In this document: piece after piece, positions 57,121-64,000 of the stretch
How the letters are laid out: every line of letters starts with the position of its first letter
Position numbering within the stretch: position 1 is the first letter of the stretch
NCBI GenBank assembly: GCA_963787185.1
Contig: CAWBCC010000021.1
Location: forward strand, 62,001 to 126,000
Direction of reading: 5' to 3'
Origin: JAJXZP01 sp963787185
GTDB lineage: Bacteria > Spirochaetota > Spirochaetia > Treponematales > Rectinemataceae
DNA: 64,000 nucleotides
Notes under the pieces: model-generated
The model's input: only the letters and a program-made list of their open reading frames with translations
Databases searched by the model: none
What the model was told of the DNA's origin: nothing
Translations under genes and position numbers: made by a program

Positions 57121-57219
57121 GGGACGAAGATACTATGGAAGGAGGGAAGGCAGGAAGGGCGCGGCGCCCGCTGAATCGGCCGGACGACGTCACGGCGTTT
57201 AAGGCGCATGGAGGCGCCG

Positions 57220-58272
57220 ATGAACCATATTCTACCCGATATCCGGAACCGCAGGCGGGCGCTCCGCCGGATCGCCCTGCTCTCCTGCGCGGCGGCCCTT
57301 GTCCTGTGTGCCTGCCTTCCCGCGACCGGACCGGCGGGCGCGGAGGAGGACATCCTGCCCTCCTCCGACCTCAATCCGCCCCAGGTGCTCGATGCCGGCC
57401 CAACCGGCGCCCGCGGCTTTAGCCTTCGCTTCGACGAGGACATCGAGGCGGTGGAGGGCAGCTTCGCCCTCGAGCCGGCCGGGATATCGCTCTCGCCGAC
57501 CGTCCGGGGCGCCGCGCTCGACATCGCTTTTTCCTCGGATCAGGAGCCGGGCGCGGACTATGCCCTGGCCGGAGAGGTGGAAGACGCGGCGGGCAACCAC
57601 AGCAGATTCCTGTTTCGTTTCGTCGGATGGAACGACCGGCCGCCTACGCTCAGGCTTTCCGAGCTCCAGACCGCGAAGAACAGCTCGACTCTCCATCCCC
57701 ACCGCGACTATGTCGAGCTGGCGGCTCTGAGCGCGGGCAATCTGGGCGGGGTCGAGCTGGAATGGTCCAACTCGATCAGGGTCTACAGCTTCCGGTTCCC
57801 GAACATCGAGGTCGAGGCGGGCGAGTTCATCGTGCTTCACCTGGCGCCGGAGTCCCTGCCCGAGGAGACAGACGAGACTGGCTCGGATCTGGCGCAGTCG
57901 GGGGGAGTCGACGCGACGCCCTACGGGCGGGATATCTGGTCGAGCGCGGGCGGCCTGCCGGACGAAAGCGGCGTGGTCGTGCTGCGCCGGCGGCCGGGCG
58001 GGGAAGTCGCGGACGGACTGTTCTACGCCGCCGAGGACAAGTCGGGCGCGCTCTCGAACGACAAGATCGCCGCGGCCTTCCGCGTCCTCGTCGACGCAGG
58101 GCTCTGGGCCGCCACGGGCGCCGCGCCGGCCTGGGAAGACGCGTTCCGCTGGAAGCCTTCGGTCGCGCGGTCCATAAACCGGAGAGCCGACTGGCCTAAC
58201 GGAGCGATAGGATGGTATCTGTCGGAATCGGGCGCTCAGAGTCCGGGGGCGGTCAATCCGCCTCCGCCCTGA
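57220..58272 (+). CDS. Lipoprotein with Ig-like and lamin-tail-like segments
   Basis: 350 aa. Start at 57220 (MNHILPDIRNRRR) has GGAGG eight bases upstream. Signal with lipobox-like LVLCAC; Cys would be acylated. The first domain (FSLRFDEDIEAVEGSFALEP, then GEVEDAAGNHSRFLFRFVGW) is Big_5/Ig-like; the second (LRLSELQTAKNSSTLHPHRD, YVELAALSAGNLGGVELEW) resembles a lamin-tail domain. Common as surface lipoproteins in spirochaetes. Function unknown. Confidence 0.7.
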   Translation: MNHILPDIRNRRRALRRIALLSCAAALVLCACLPATGPAGAEEDILPSSDLNPPQVLDAGPTGARGFSLRFDEDIEAVEGSFALEPAGISLSPTVRGAALDIAFSSDQEPGADYALAGEVEDAAGNHSRFLFRFVGWNDRPPTLRLSELQTAKNSSTLHPHRDYVELAALSAGNLGGVELEWSNSIRVYSFRFPNIEVEAGEFIVLHLAPESLPEETDETGSDLAQSGGVDATPYGRDIWSSAGGLPDESGVVVLRRRPGGEVADGLFYAAEDKSGALSNDKIAAAFRVLVDAGLWAATGAAPAWEDAFRWKPSVARSINRRADWPNGAIGWYLSESGAQSPGAVNPPPP

Positions 58273-58329
58273 GCGTGGAGGCGGCCGGACCTTCTTCCAT
58301 CGGACGCGCGTCCGTCGGAGGTCCGCCGC

Positions 58330-58653
58330 TCAGACCGCGCCCTTGAACAGATTTTCGATTTCGCGCTTGGGCAGGGCGCCGGCCTTCTGGGCAAGGGACT
58401 TCCCTTCCTTGAACACCATGAGCGTGGGGATGGAAATGATATTGAATCGAGCCGCGAGGTCGCTCTCGACGTCCACGTTCACCTTGCCCACTCTGAGCTT
58501 GCCTTTGTAGGTTTCCGCGAGCTGTTCCAGCGAGGGTGCGATCATCTTGCAGGGCATGCACCACTCGGCCCAGAAATCGATAAGCACGGGAACTGAGGAC
58601 TCCATGACTTCCTTCTGGAAGTTGGATGTCGTGACGGTGATCTCTTCGCTCAT
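58330..58653 (-). CDS. trxA: Thioredoxin with CMPC active site
   Basis: 107-aa thioredoxin. The active site is FWAEWCMPCKMIAPSLEQL: CMPC instead of the common CGPC. cis-Pro region IISIPTLMVFKEGK is normal. Reduces disulfides in cytosolic proteins. ATG at 58653 with GGAG seven bases before; the longer frame has no signal. Confidence 0.93.
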   Translation of the reverse strand: MSEEITVTTSNFQKEVMESSVPVLIDFWAEWCMPCKMIAPSLEQLAETYKGKLRVGKVNVDVESDLAARFNIISIPTLMVFKEGKSLAQKAGALPKREIENLFKGAV

Positions 58654-58763
58654 GGGAGCTCCTTGGGGCAAATATAGGGACAAATGCCGTCTCCTGTCAA
58701 ACCGTGAAGCGAGGGCGGCCGCCGCTCTTGCCAGCTCTGTCGCGCCCGCCTACACTCGTTTCC

Positions 58764-59396
58764 ATGGTCGAGCTCTTCCTGCAGATACTCGTCACCGTGC
58801 TGATAGTCATCGATCCCCTCGGGGCCGTGCCCATCTTCATCTCCCTGGCCGGAACCCTGGAGGCGAAGCAGAAGCGCCGGACCATCCGCTCGGCCCTGGC
58901 CATCGCCTTCGTCGTGCTCGCCGTGTTCATCCTGGGAGGCCGGTATATCCTGCGGTTCATGGGCATCGGGCCGGGCGCCTTCTACGTGGCGGGGGGCGTG
59001 CTCTTCTTTCTCATCGCCATAGACATGCTCTTCGGGCAGCCCAAGCGGGCGAGGACCTCGAGCGAAGAGGAGCCGGAAGAGGACGGCCCTTCTTCCATCG
59101 CAGTTTTCCCGCTCGCGATTCCCCTCATCGCCGGACCGGGCATGATCACGACGATCATGCTCTACAGCGCGGGCAACTACGAGCCGGTGTCGACCACGCT
59201 CATGCTCTTCGGCGCGGTGCTGATCGCCCTGGCGGCCATGTTCGCCGCGCTCACGGCGAGCGGACTCATCCTGCGCGCCCTCGGCAAGACGGGCGTCTCC
59301 GTCATCGAGCGAATGATGGGCCTGCTTCTGTCGGGGCTGGCGGTCCAGTTCGTGTACGACGGTCTGGCCAAGCTCGGCGTCCTCGGCAGAGCCTAG
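58764..59396 (+). CDS. MarC-family integral membrane protein
   Basis: 210 aa, six predicted helices. MVELFLQILVTVLIVIDPLG with the family's IDPLG signature, VAGGVLFFLIAIDMLFG and the second-half IPLIAGPGMITTIMLY (IAGPG). Function unsettled (not antibiotic resistance as once proposed). Start at 58764; ends three bases before the SDR gene, so likely one transcript. Confidence 0.88.
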   Translation: MVELFLQILVTVLIVIDPLGAVPIFISLAGTLEAKQKRRTIRSALAIAFVVLAVFILGGRYILRFMGIGPGAFYVAGGVLFFLIAIDMLFGQPKRARTSSEEEPEEDGPSSIAVFPLAIPLIAGPGMITTIMLYSAGNYEPVSTTLMLFGAVLIALAAMFAALTASGLILRALGKTGVSVIERMMGLLLSGLAVQFVYDGLAKLGVLGRA

Positions 59397-59399
59397 GTC

Positions 59400-60302
59400 A
59401 TGCTTCGCCCCGTCGAGCCGGGCGGCTTTCCCGGAAAGACAGTCCTCGTCACCGGCGCGAGCTCGGGCATCGGGCTGGCTGCGGCCGAGCTGTTCGCGCG
59501 CTGCGGCGCCCGGGTCATCGCCGCCGGCAGGGATCCGGAGCGCATGGAGCGCGCAGGCGGGCGGATCGCCGCGGCCGCCGCATCCTCGGGCGCGGCGGCG
59601 CCCCGCGTCGAGCTCGTCGATCTCTCGCTGATGACCCAGGTGGTCGCGCTCGCCGAGCGCCTGCGCTCCGAGCCGGGAGGCATCGACGCGGTGGCCAATG
59701 TGGCCGGCTGGTACGGCGACCGCCGAATCCTCAGCCCCGAGGGACTGGAGCTCCAGTGGGCGGTCAACCACATGGCGCCCTTCGCCCTCGCCTTCGTGCT
59801 GCTTCCCGGCCTTTCCGCCCCCAAACGCCCGCGATTCCTCGTGGTGAGCTCGGATTCCCATTATTTCGGGAGGATCCGCTGGCGCGACCCTTCGATGCGG
59901 CACCTCTATGTCGGCATTCTCGCCTATGCCCAGTCGAAGCTCGCGAATGTTCTCTTCACGAGGGAGCTCCAGAGACGGGAGGGCTCGCGGCTCGATGCCT
60001 TCGCCGTGGACCCCGGTCTCGTGAACACCGACATGGGGCGCAAGCATTCCTCCCCCGCGGTGCGGGCCTTCTGGGCCCTGCGCCGCAGAGCCGGGACGGA
60101 ACCCGGCCTGCCTGCGTCGCACATCGTCTCGCTGGCTCTCTCGCCCGATGTCGAAGGCCGGGGCGGCCTGTACTGGCGCTCGGGCGAGCCGATCCGGCCT
60201 TCGCCGGCCGCCCTCGACGACGAAGCCGCCGGCCGCCTGTGGAAAATGAGCGAAGAGTCGCTCGCCTCCGCGCTGGTATGTCGTTCGATACGTTCGAAGT
60301 GA
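59400..60302 (+). CDS. Short-chain dehydrogenase/reductase
   Basis: 300 aa. Cofactor motif LVTGASSGIGLAAAELF, ANVAGWYG (NNAG variant), catalytic Ser in FLVVSSDSHYFG and YAQSK (YxxxK), VDPGLVNTDMG. Retinol dehydrogenase/WWOX-like pattern. Starts three bases after the MarC gene. Substrate unknown. Confidence 0.88.
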   Translation: MLRPVEPGGFPGKTVLVTGASSGIGLAAAELFARCGARVIAAGRDPERMERAGGRIAAAAASSGAAAPRVELVDLSLMTQVVALAERLRSEPGGIDAVANVAGWYGDRRILSPEGLELQWAVNHMAPFALAFVLLPGLSAPKRPRFLVVSSDSHYFGRIRWRDPSMRHLYVGILAYAQSKLANVLFTRELQRREGSRLDAFAVDPGLVNTDMGRKHSSPAVRAFWALRRRAGTEPGLPASHIVSLALSPDVEGRGGLYWRSGEPIRPSPAALDDEAAGRLWKMSEESLASALVCRSIRSK

Positions 60303-60368
60303 GATCGAATGCCTTTCACGGCAGTCAGTCAGAGTTTGGCTTCGTCCGGCAGACGGCGCTCGCCGACT

Positions 60369-60776
60369 CTATCGCAGATTATTCTGCAGGAAAGTGGATT
60401 TGTATTTCTTGTCCGAGAACGAGATATGGTTGGTCAGCCACGACTTGAGAAAATCCAGGATCTCCGCCGACAGTGTCGTCTTGCCTTCGGCGAAATCATG
60501 TTCGAATACTTTCACCTTCGCCGCGAAGTCGGCGTGCTCCTTCTTGTGAGCGGCGGCTTCGCGGTAGCCGAAACGGTCGAAATAGCCTTCTTCCAGGGCG
60601 AAATGAGTCGCCGCATAGGCGCTCAGGTCTTCCAGGATGCCCTTCAGGGACAGGCCGTCGAGACCCAGGTCGACGGCCTCGGCCAGGCTGTTGATGCGGT
60701 CGACCAGCCCCCGGTGCTGGTCGTCGATTTCCCGGAAACCGACGTTGAGCGAGTTCGTCCACTCGATGTACCCCAT
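60369..60776 (-). CDS. Bacteriohemerythrin
   Basis: 135-aa single-domain hemerythrin, O2-binding diiron protein. Iron ligands: His in IDDQHRGLVDRIN, His and Glu in THFALEEGYFDR, two His in AAHKKEHADF, and His/Asp in LTNHISFSDKKY. Start at 60776 (MGYIEWTNSLNVG) with AGGATT before. Roles in family: O2 storage, delivery or sensing, suiting an anaerobe or microaerophile. Confidence 0.93.
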   Translation of the reverse strand: MGYIEWTNSLNVGFREIDDQHRGLVDRINSLAEAVDLGLDGLSLKGILEDLSAYAATHFALEEGYFDRFGYREAAAHKKEHADFAAKVKVFEHDFAEGKTTLSAEILDFLKSWLTNHISFSDKKYKSTFLQNNLR

Positions 60777-60845
60777 GGAATCCTCCCGGCTTGGGACAAG
60801 GATACCGGCAGGCCGGGCCGAAAACAAGCCGAAGAGAGCCTCTCC

Positions 60846-62015
60846 CTACCGGATGCGGCCGGTTAGGTTCTGCGCGTCGAAGGGGCCGGGCTCGGCGACG
60901 AGGGCTCTGGCCTTTTCGACGCGCTTCCACTTGTTCCACAGGAGGACGCCGCGCACGCGCGAATCGGAGAGGTAGTAGACGATCCCCTCTTCGAAGGGAT
61001 TCTTCCAGTCGGCAACGGTTTCGAAGCTGGAGTCCAGCTCGCCGACGGCCTCGTACCCGAGCTCGAAGAGGTCCGAATAGAAGAGGGGCAGGTGGGTATA
61101 GTGCTCGTCGGCGCCCGCCATGTTCCGGCCCGCGGTGCCGCCCATGGCGAGGGCATTGTCCTCGTGCTCGAATCGGATGCGCTTGCCCAGGGCGGGGCTG
61201 TAGAAACTCGCCATGTCGCCGGCGGCGTAGATGTCGGGGTCTTCCGTGCGCAAATGGTCGTCCACGAGCACGCCGTCCCGGACCGCGAGCCCGGCGCCGC
61301 GCGCCAGTTCGACGTTCGGCTCGATCCCGATCCCCGCGATTACGACATCGGTTTCGAGTTTTCGGCCGGAGGCGGTCCGGAGAATGCGCCGCCCTCCCTC
61401 CTGCGAAAGCGCGATCGCCCTGTCTTCCGCCAGGACCTCGACGCCCCTGGCGCCGAAGTATCCGTTCAGGAAGAGCGACAAGTCCGAGGGGAAGACCCGG
61501 GAGCCTATGCCCTTCTCCGGGAAGATGAGGGTCACGGTCTTCTTGTTCATGGCAAGGGCCGCGGCGATTTCCGAACCTATGAACCCTCCGCCGATCACCG
61601 CGAATCGGTCGGCCGTCTCCGCGAGACTGCGCAGCCGCCGGTAGTCGGCCATGTTCCGCAAATAGACGAGGCGGGGATCGGAGAAGCTCATCGGCCGCGG
61701 CCGGCCGCCCGTGGCCAGGAGGAGCCGCTCGTAGCCGAAGGCCTCGCGATTGTCGCAGGCCACGGCGCGGCCGCTCCGATCGATGCTCAGGACTTTCCGG
61801 CCGAGGAAAAACTCGACACCGTCCAGCCGCTTCCAGATCTTGTCCGGATCGTCGCCCTTCCAGAGTCCCTTCGAGAGGGGAGGCCGATCGTAGGGCGGAT
61901 CGCTTTCTTCGCCGATCATCCCTATCGGAGCGCCCGGATCGCGCTCCAGTATCGCCGCGGCCGCCGCGGCACCCGCCATGCCGGCCCCCACGATCAGATA
62001 GCGGAACTTGTTCAT
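60846..62015 (-). CDS. Ferredoxin/rubredoxin reductase-like FAD oxidoreductase
   Basis: 389-aa pyridine-nucleotide flavoprotein. FAD site YLIVGAGMAGAAAAAAI, NAD site FAVIGGGFIGSEIAAAL, and DIYAAGDMASFY. No CxxxxC redox pair, so not a dihydrolipoamide dehydrogenase; closer to AIF/rubredoxin and ferredoxin reductases. It lies 27 bp after the E2 gene on the same strand, in the place E3 would occupy. Confidence 0.85.
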   Translation of the reverse strand: MNKFRYLIVGAGMAGAAAAAAILERDPGAPIGMIGEESDPPYDRPPLSKGLWKGDDPDKIWKRLDGVEFFLGRKVLSIDRSGRAVACDNREAFGYERLLLATGGRPRPMSFSDPRLVYLRNMADYRRLRSLAETADRFAVIGGGFIGSEIAAALAMNKKTVTLIFPEKGIGSRVFPSDLSLFLNGYFGARGVEVLAEDRAIALSQEGGRRILRTASGRKLETDVVIAGIGIEPNVELARGAGLAVRDGVLVDDHLRTEDPDIYAAGDMASFYSPALGKRIRFEHEDNALAMGGTAGRNMAGADEHYTHLPLFYSDLFELGYEAVGELDSSFETVADWKNPFEEGIVYYLSDSRVRGVLLWNKWKRVEKARALVAEPGPFDAQNLTGRIR

Positions 62016-62042
62016 GACTGGCCTCCTTGTTCTTTCCTCAAT

Positions 62043-63248
62043 TCATCGGCTCTCGAGGAGGATCTCGGCCAGATCGCCGAGGTAGGCGCCCAGGTCGGCC
62101 AGGAGCCGCGCGGCGTCGCCCCCGTCGGAGACTCGATGATCGAAGGTCAGCGCGAGGGGCAGTATCTTCCTGACCGCCAGGGCGCCGTCCACGACCCAGG
62201 GGCGATCCGCGACCCTCCCGCAGCCGAGGATCGCGACGTCGGGATAGTTCGGGACGGGCGTCGCGAAGCTTCCGCCGATGGAGCCGTAGTCGCTGATCGA
62301 AAAACTCGAGCCCCTGAGCTCCGAGGGGGCCAGCTCGCGGCGTCGGGCCCTGGCGGCGAGCTCGTACAACTCCTCGGCGATCTCGACGAGCGATTTTCGC
62401 TCGACGTCGCGCAGCACGGGCACGAGGAGCCCCTCGGGGCCGTCGACCGCGATGCCGAGGTTCATGTAACGCTTCAGAACGAGAGTCTCGCCTTCCTCGT
62501 CCACCTCCGCGTTGAGGACGCCGTGCCGCCGCAGGGCGAAGCACAGGGCCTTGACGATGAAGGGCACGAAGCTGAGATGGACGCCGCGTGCCGCGAGCTC
62601 GGCCGCTTTCCGGACCCGAAGTCCCCAGAGCTCCGTCACGTCGACCTCGGACATCGCGGTGACGTATACCGCCGCGTCCCGGGCCGCGCGGAGCCTCGCG
62701 GCGATGGCCTTCCGGGTCGCGCTGAAGGGCAGACGCTCCACTTCGCCGAAGCGGTCGCGTCCGCGGTCCCCGCCTTCCGCCGCGGGAGGAAGGTCCTCGC
62801 GCCTTATGCTGCCCCGGGGTCCGCTGCCCTTCAGATCCTCGAGCCTGAGGCCGCGCTCTCTCGCGAGGGCCCGGACGCCGGGCGTGGCCAGGGGCCGGTC
62901 GTCCTCCGCCTCGGGGAGTCGGCCGACCACGGAAGCGGGACTTTCGGCCGCGCTCTTCTCCGCGCTTTCCTGCGCTCCGGCCGCCGGCTCCGTCGAAGGC
63001 GTCGAAGCCGACTCCTCTTCCAGGCTCATGAGCACGTCCCCCACCCTGAGCGTCGCGCCCTCGCGACAGAGGAGCCGAAGAACGAGACCCGAGCGCGGGC
63101 TCGGCACTTCGATGACGGCCTTGTCCGTCTCCAGCTCGACGACATTCTGGTGTTCCTCGACGCGGTCGCCCTCCTTCACCAGCCAACTCCGCACCTCCGC
63201 TTCCGCGATACCCTCGCCGAGATCGGGGAGTCTGAACTCGTAGGTCAT
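62043..63248 (-). CDS. 2-oxoacid dehydrogenase E2 (dihydrolipoyl acyltransferase)
   Basis: 401 aa. Lipoyl domain 1-75 with lipoyl Lys in ELETDKAVIEVPS; Ala/Pro-rich linker; E1/E3-binding domain about 118-155 (TPGVRALARERGLRLEDLKG); catalytic domain 170-401 with FDHRVSDGGDAARLL, the catalytic His/Asp motif. Transfers an acyl group to CoA in the pyruvate/branched-chain/acetoin complex. Starts two bases after E1-beta ends. Confidence 0.92.
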   Translation of the reverse strand: MTYEFRLPDLGEGIAEAEVRSWLVKEGDRVEEHQNVVELETDKAVIEVPSPRSGLVLRLLCREGATLRVGDVLMSLEEESASTPSTEPAAGAQESAEKSAAESPASVVGRLPEAEDDRPLATPGVRALARERGLRLEDLKGSGPRGSIRREDLPPAAEGGDRGRDRFGEVERLPFSATRKAIAARLRAARDAAVYVTAMSEVDVTELWGLRVRKAAELAARGVHLSFVPFIVKALCFALRRHGVLNAEVDEEGETLVLKRYMNLGIAVDGPEGLLVPVLRDVERKSLVEIAEELYELAARARRRELAPSELRGSSFSISDYGSIGGSFATPVPNYPDVAILGCGRVADRPWVVDGALAVRKILPLALTFDHRVSDGGDAARLLADLGAYLGDLAEILLESR

Positions 63249-63250
63249 CT

Positions 63251-64000
63251 TCAGTACCTCAGGCTTTCGTCGACCGCGTGCCTGATGCGCTCCGCGTCGG
63301 GCAGGAACTCTTCGACGAGCTTGGCGAAGGGGACGGGCACGTCGTATCCGGCGACGCGGAGTATGGGGGCGCGCAGGTAGAGCATGGCTTCCTCCGCCAC
63401 GGTCGCGGCCAACTCGGCTCCGAATCCTCCGGTCTTCGGGGCTTCCTCCACGATGACCACCCGCCCCGTCTTCTTCGCCGAGGCCAGAACCGCCGCCTCG
63501 TCGAAGGGAGAGAGGGTCTGCAGGTCGATGACGTCGGCGTCGTAGCCCTCGAGGGCCCGCAGGCTGCGCTCGAGCATGCTTCCCCAGGCGATGACGGTCA
63601 CGCTACCGCCCTCTCGGGCGATGCGCGCCTCGCCGATCGGCACGCTGTAATCGCCGTCGGGGACCTCTTCCTTCACGAGCCGATACAGCCGCGTCGGTTC
63701 GAGGAAGATGACCGGATCGGGATCGCGCAGAGCGCTGACGAGGAGGCCCTTCGCGTTCAGGGGGCCGGAGGGCACGACGACCTTGAGTCCGGGAGTATGG
63801 CAGAAGTAGGCCTCCGCGCTCTCCTCGTGCAGCTCCGGCGCCCCGATGCCGGCTCCGTAGGGACTGCGGATCACGAGAGGGCAGGAGAACCTGCCGCGGG
63901 AGCGGTTTCGCAGCCGGGCGGCGTGGGAGACTATCTGGTCGAAGGCCGAGTATATGAAGCCCATGAACTGGATTTCGGCGACGGGGCGGAGGCCGTAGAG
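63251..64000 (-). CDS. 2-oxoacid dehydrogenase E1 beta subunit, 5' partial
   Basis: C-terminal 250 codons of the thiamine-pyrophosphate-dependent E1 beta chain. The frame is open to the right edge: bases 63965-64000 read LYGLRPVAEIQF, the conserved segment before MGFIYSAFDQIVSHAA. Later PYGAGIGAPELHEES and VVIVEEAPKTGGFGAEL are family motifs. The N-terminal part and presumably E1 alpha lie outside. Same operon as E2 and the flavoprotein. Confidence 0.93.
   Translation of the reverse strand, partial: LYGLRPVAEIQFMGFIYSAFDQIVSHAARLRNRSRGRFSCPLVIRSPYGAGIGAPELHEESAEAYFCHTPGLKVVVPSGPLNAKGLLVSALRDPDPVIFLEPTRLYRLVKEEVPDGDYSVPIGEARIAREGGSVTVIAWGSMLERSLRALEGYDADVIDLQTLSPFDEAAVLASAKKTGRVVIVEEAPKTGGFGAELAATVAEEAMLYLRAPILRVAGYDVPVPFAKLVEEFLPDAERIRHAVDESLRY

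Noticed and set aside
60846..62015. Dihydrolipoamide dehydrogenase (E3)
   Set aside because: Position suggests it, but the redox-active CxxxxC motif is absent and the sequence follows ferredoxin/rubredoxin reductases.

Overview
The window looks like a GC-rich chromosome of a spirochaete (Spirochaetota). The best evidence is a P83/100-type periplasmic protein (44543-46231) directly followed by a fused PyrB-PyrI aspartate carbamoyltransferase (46257-47852), preceded by a beta-propeller/HEAT-type secreted protein of a kind common in treponemes and their relatives. This is inference from gene content; no rRNA is present.

Region 1 (1-20250) is a mosaic. It starts with a URO-D-family gene cut by the window edge and a TelA/XpaC/binding-protein-OmpA cluster (1150-4846). 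A decayed stretch follows (5026-7290): a permease tail, an RND efflux pump with two internal losses plus an in-frame stop, and a scrap of an IS481-type transposase. Then come an IS3-family element (8151-9434) next to an AT-richer alpha/beta hydrolase, a DinB-like protein, a Lys/Ala/Pro-rich histone-like protein, a lipid kinase, two SDR enzymes with a divergent MmyB-type regulator, and two aldo/keto reductases. Three broken tyrosine recombinases (about 13.05-13.4, 16.14-16.29 and 18.6-19.7 kb) show repeated past integration.

Region 2 (20254-29340) is a 9.04-kb integrative element in the 3' end of tRNA-Pro(CGG). It is bounded by a 45-bp direct repeat, has near-identical 21-bp paired repeats just inside each end (likely integrase arm sites), and encodes a complete tyrosine integrase, a probable excisionase, a phage II/X-type replication initiator, an XRE regulator, two paralogous copies of an unrecognised Cys-containing family, a possible terminase-small-subunit-like protein, and cargo (a secreted Sel1-repeat protein and a membrane protein) with an IS256-family element between them. 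Just outside the left att lie two tandem cassettes of about 190 bp. Each is enclosed by inverted copies of the tRNA-Pro 3' end and folds into hairpins whose stems change in compensating fashion around a constant 12-nt loop. This is the most unusual structure in the window.

Region 3 (29296-64000) is ordinary chromosome: tRNA-Pro and tRNA-Asp, an Rsm22-type methyltransferase with a long Arg-rich tail, a threonine-dehydrogenase-type gene whose 3' end is amplified in a 144-bp tandem array, a VapBC pair, a LacI-controlled ABC sugar importer with a GH31 glycosidase, RNA methyltransferases, the P83/100-PyrBI operon, TetR-controlled modules, a beta-CASP nuclease, PepD, RpiB, thioredoxin, MarC, bacteriohemerythrin, and finally the E1-beta and E2 genes of a 2-oxoacid dehydrogenase complex followed by a ferredoxin-reductase-like flavoprotein; E1-beta runs off the right edge.
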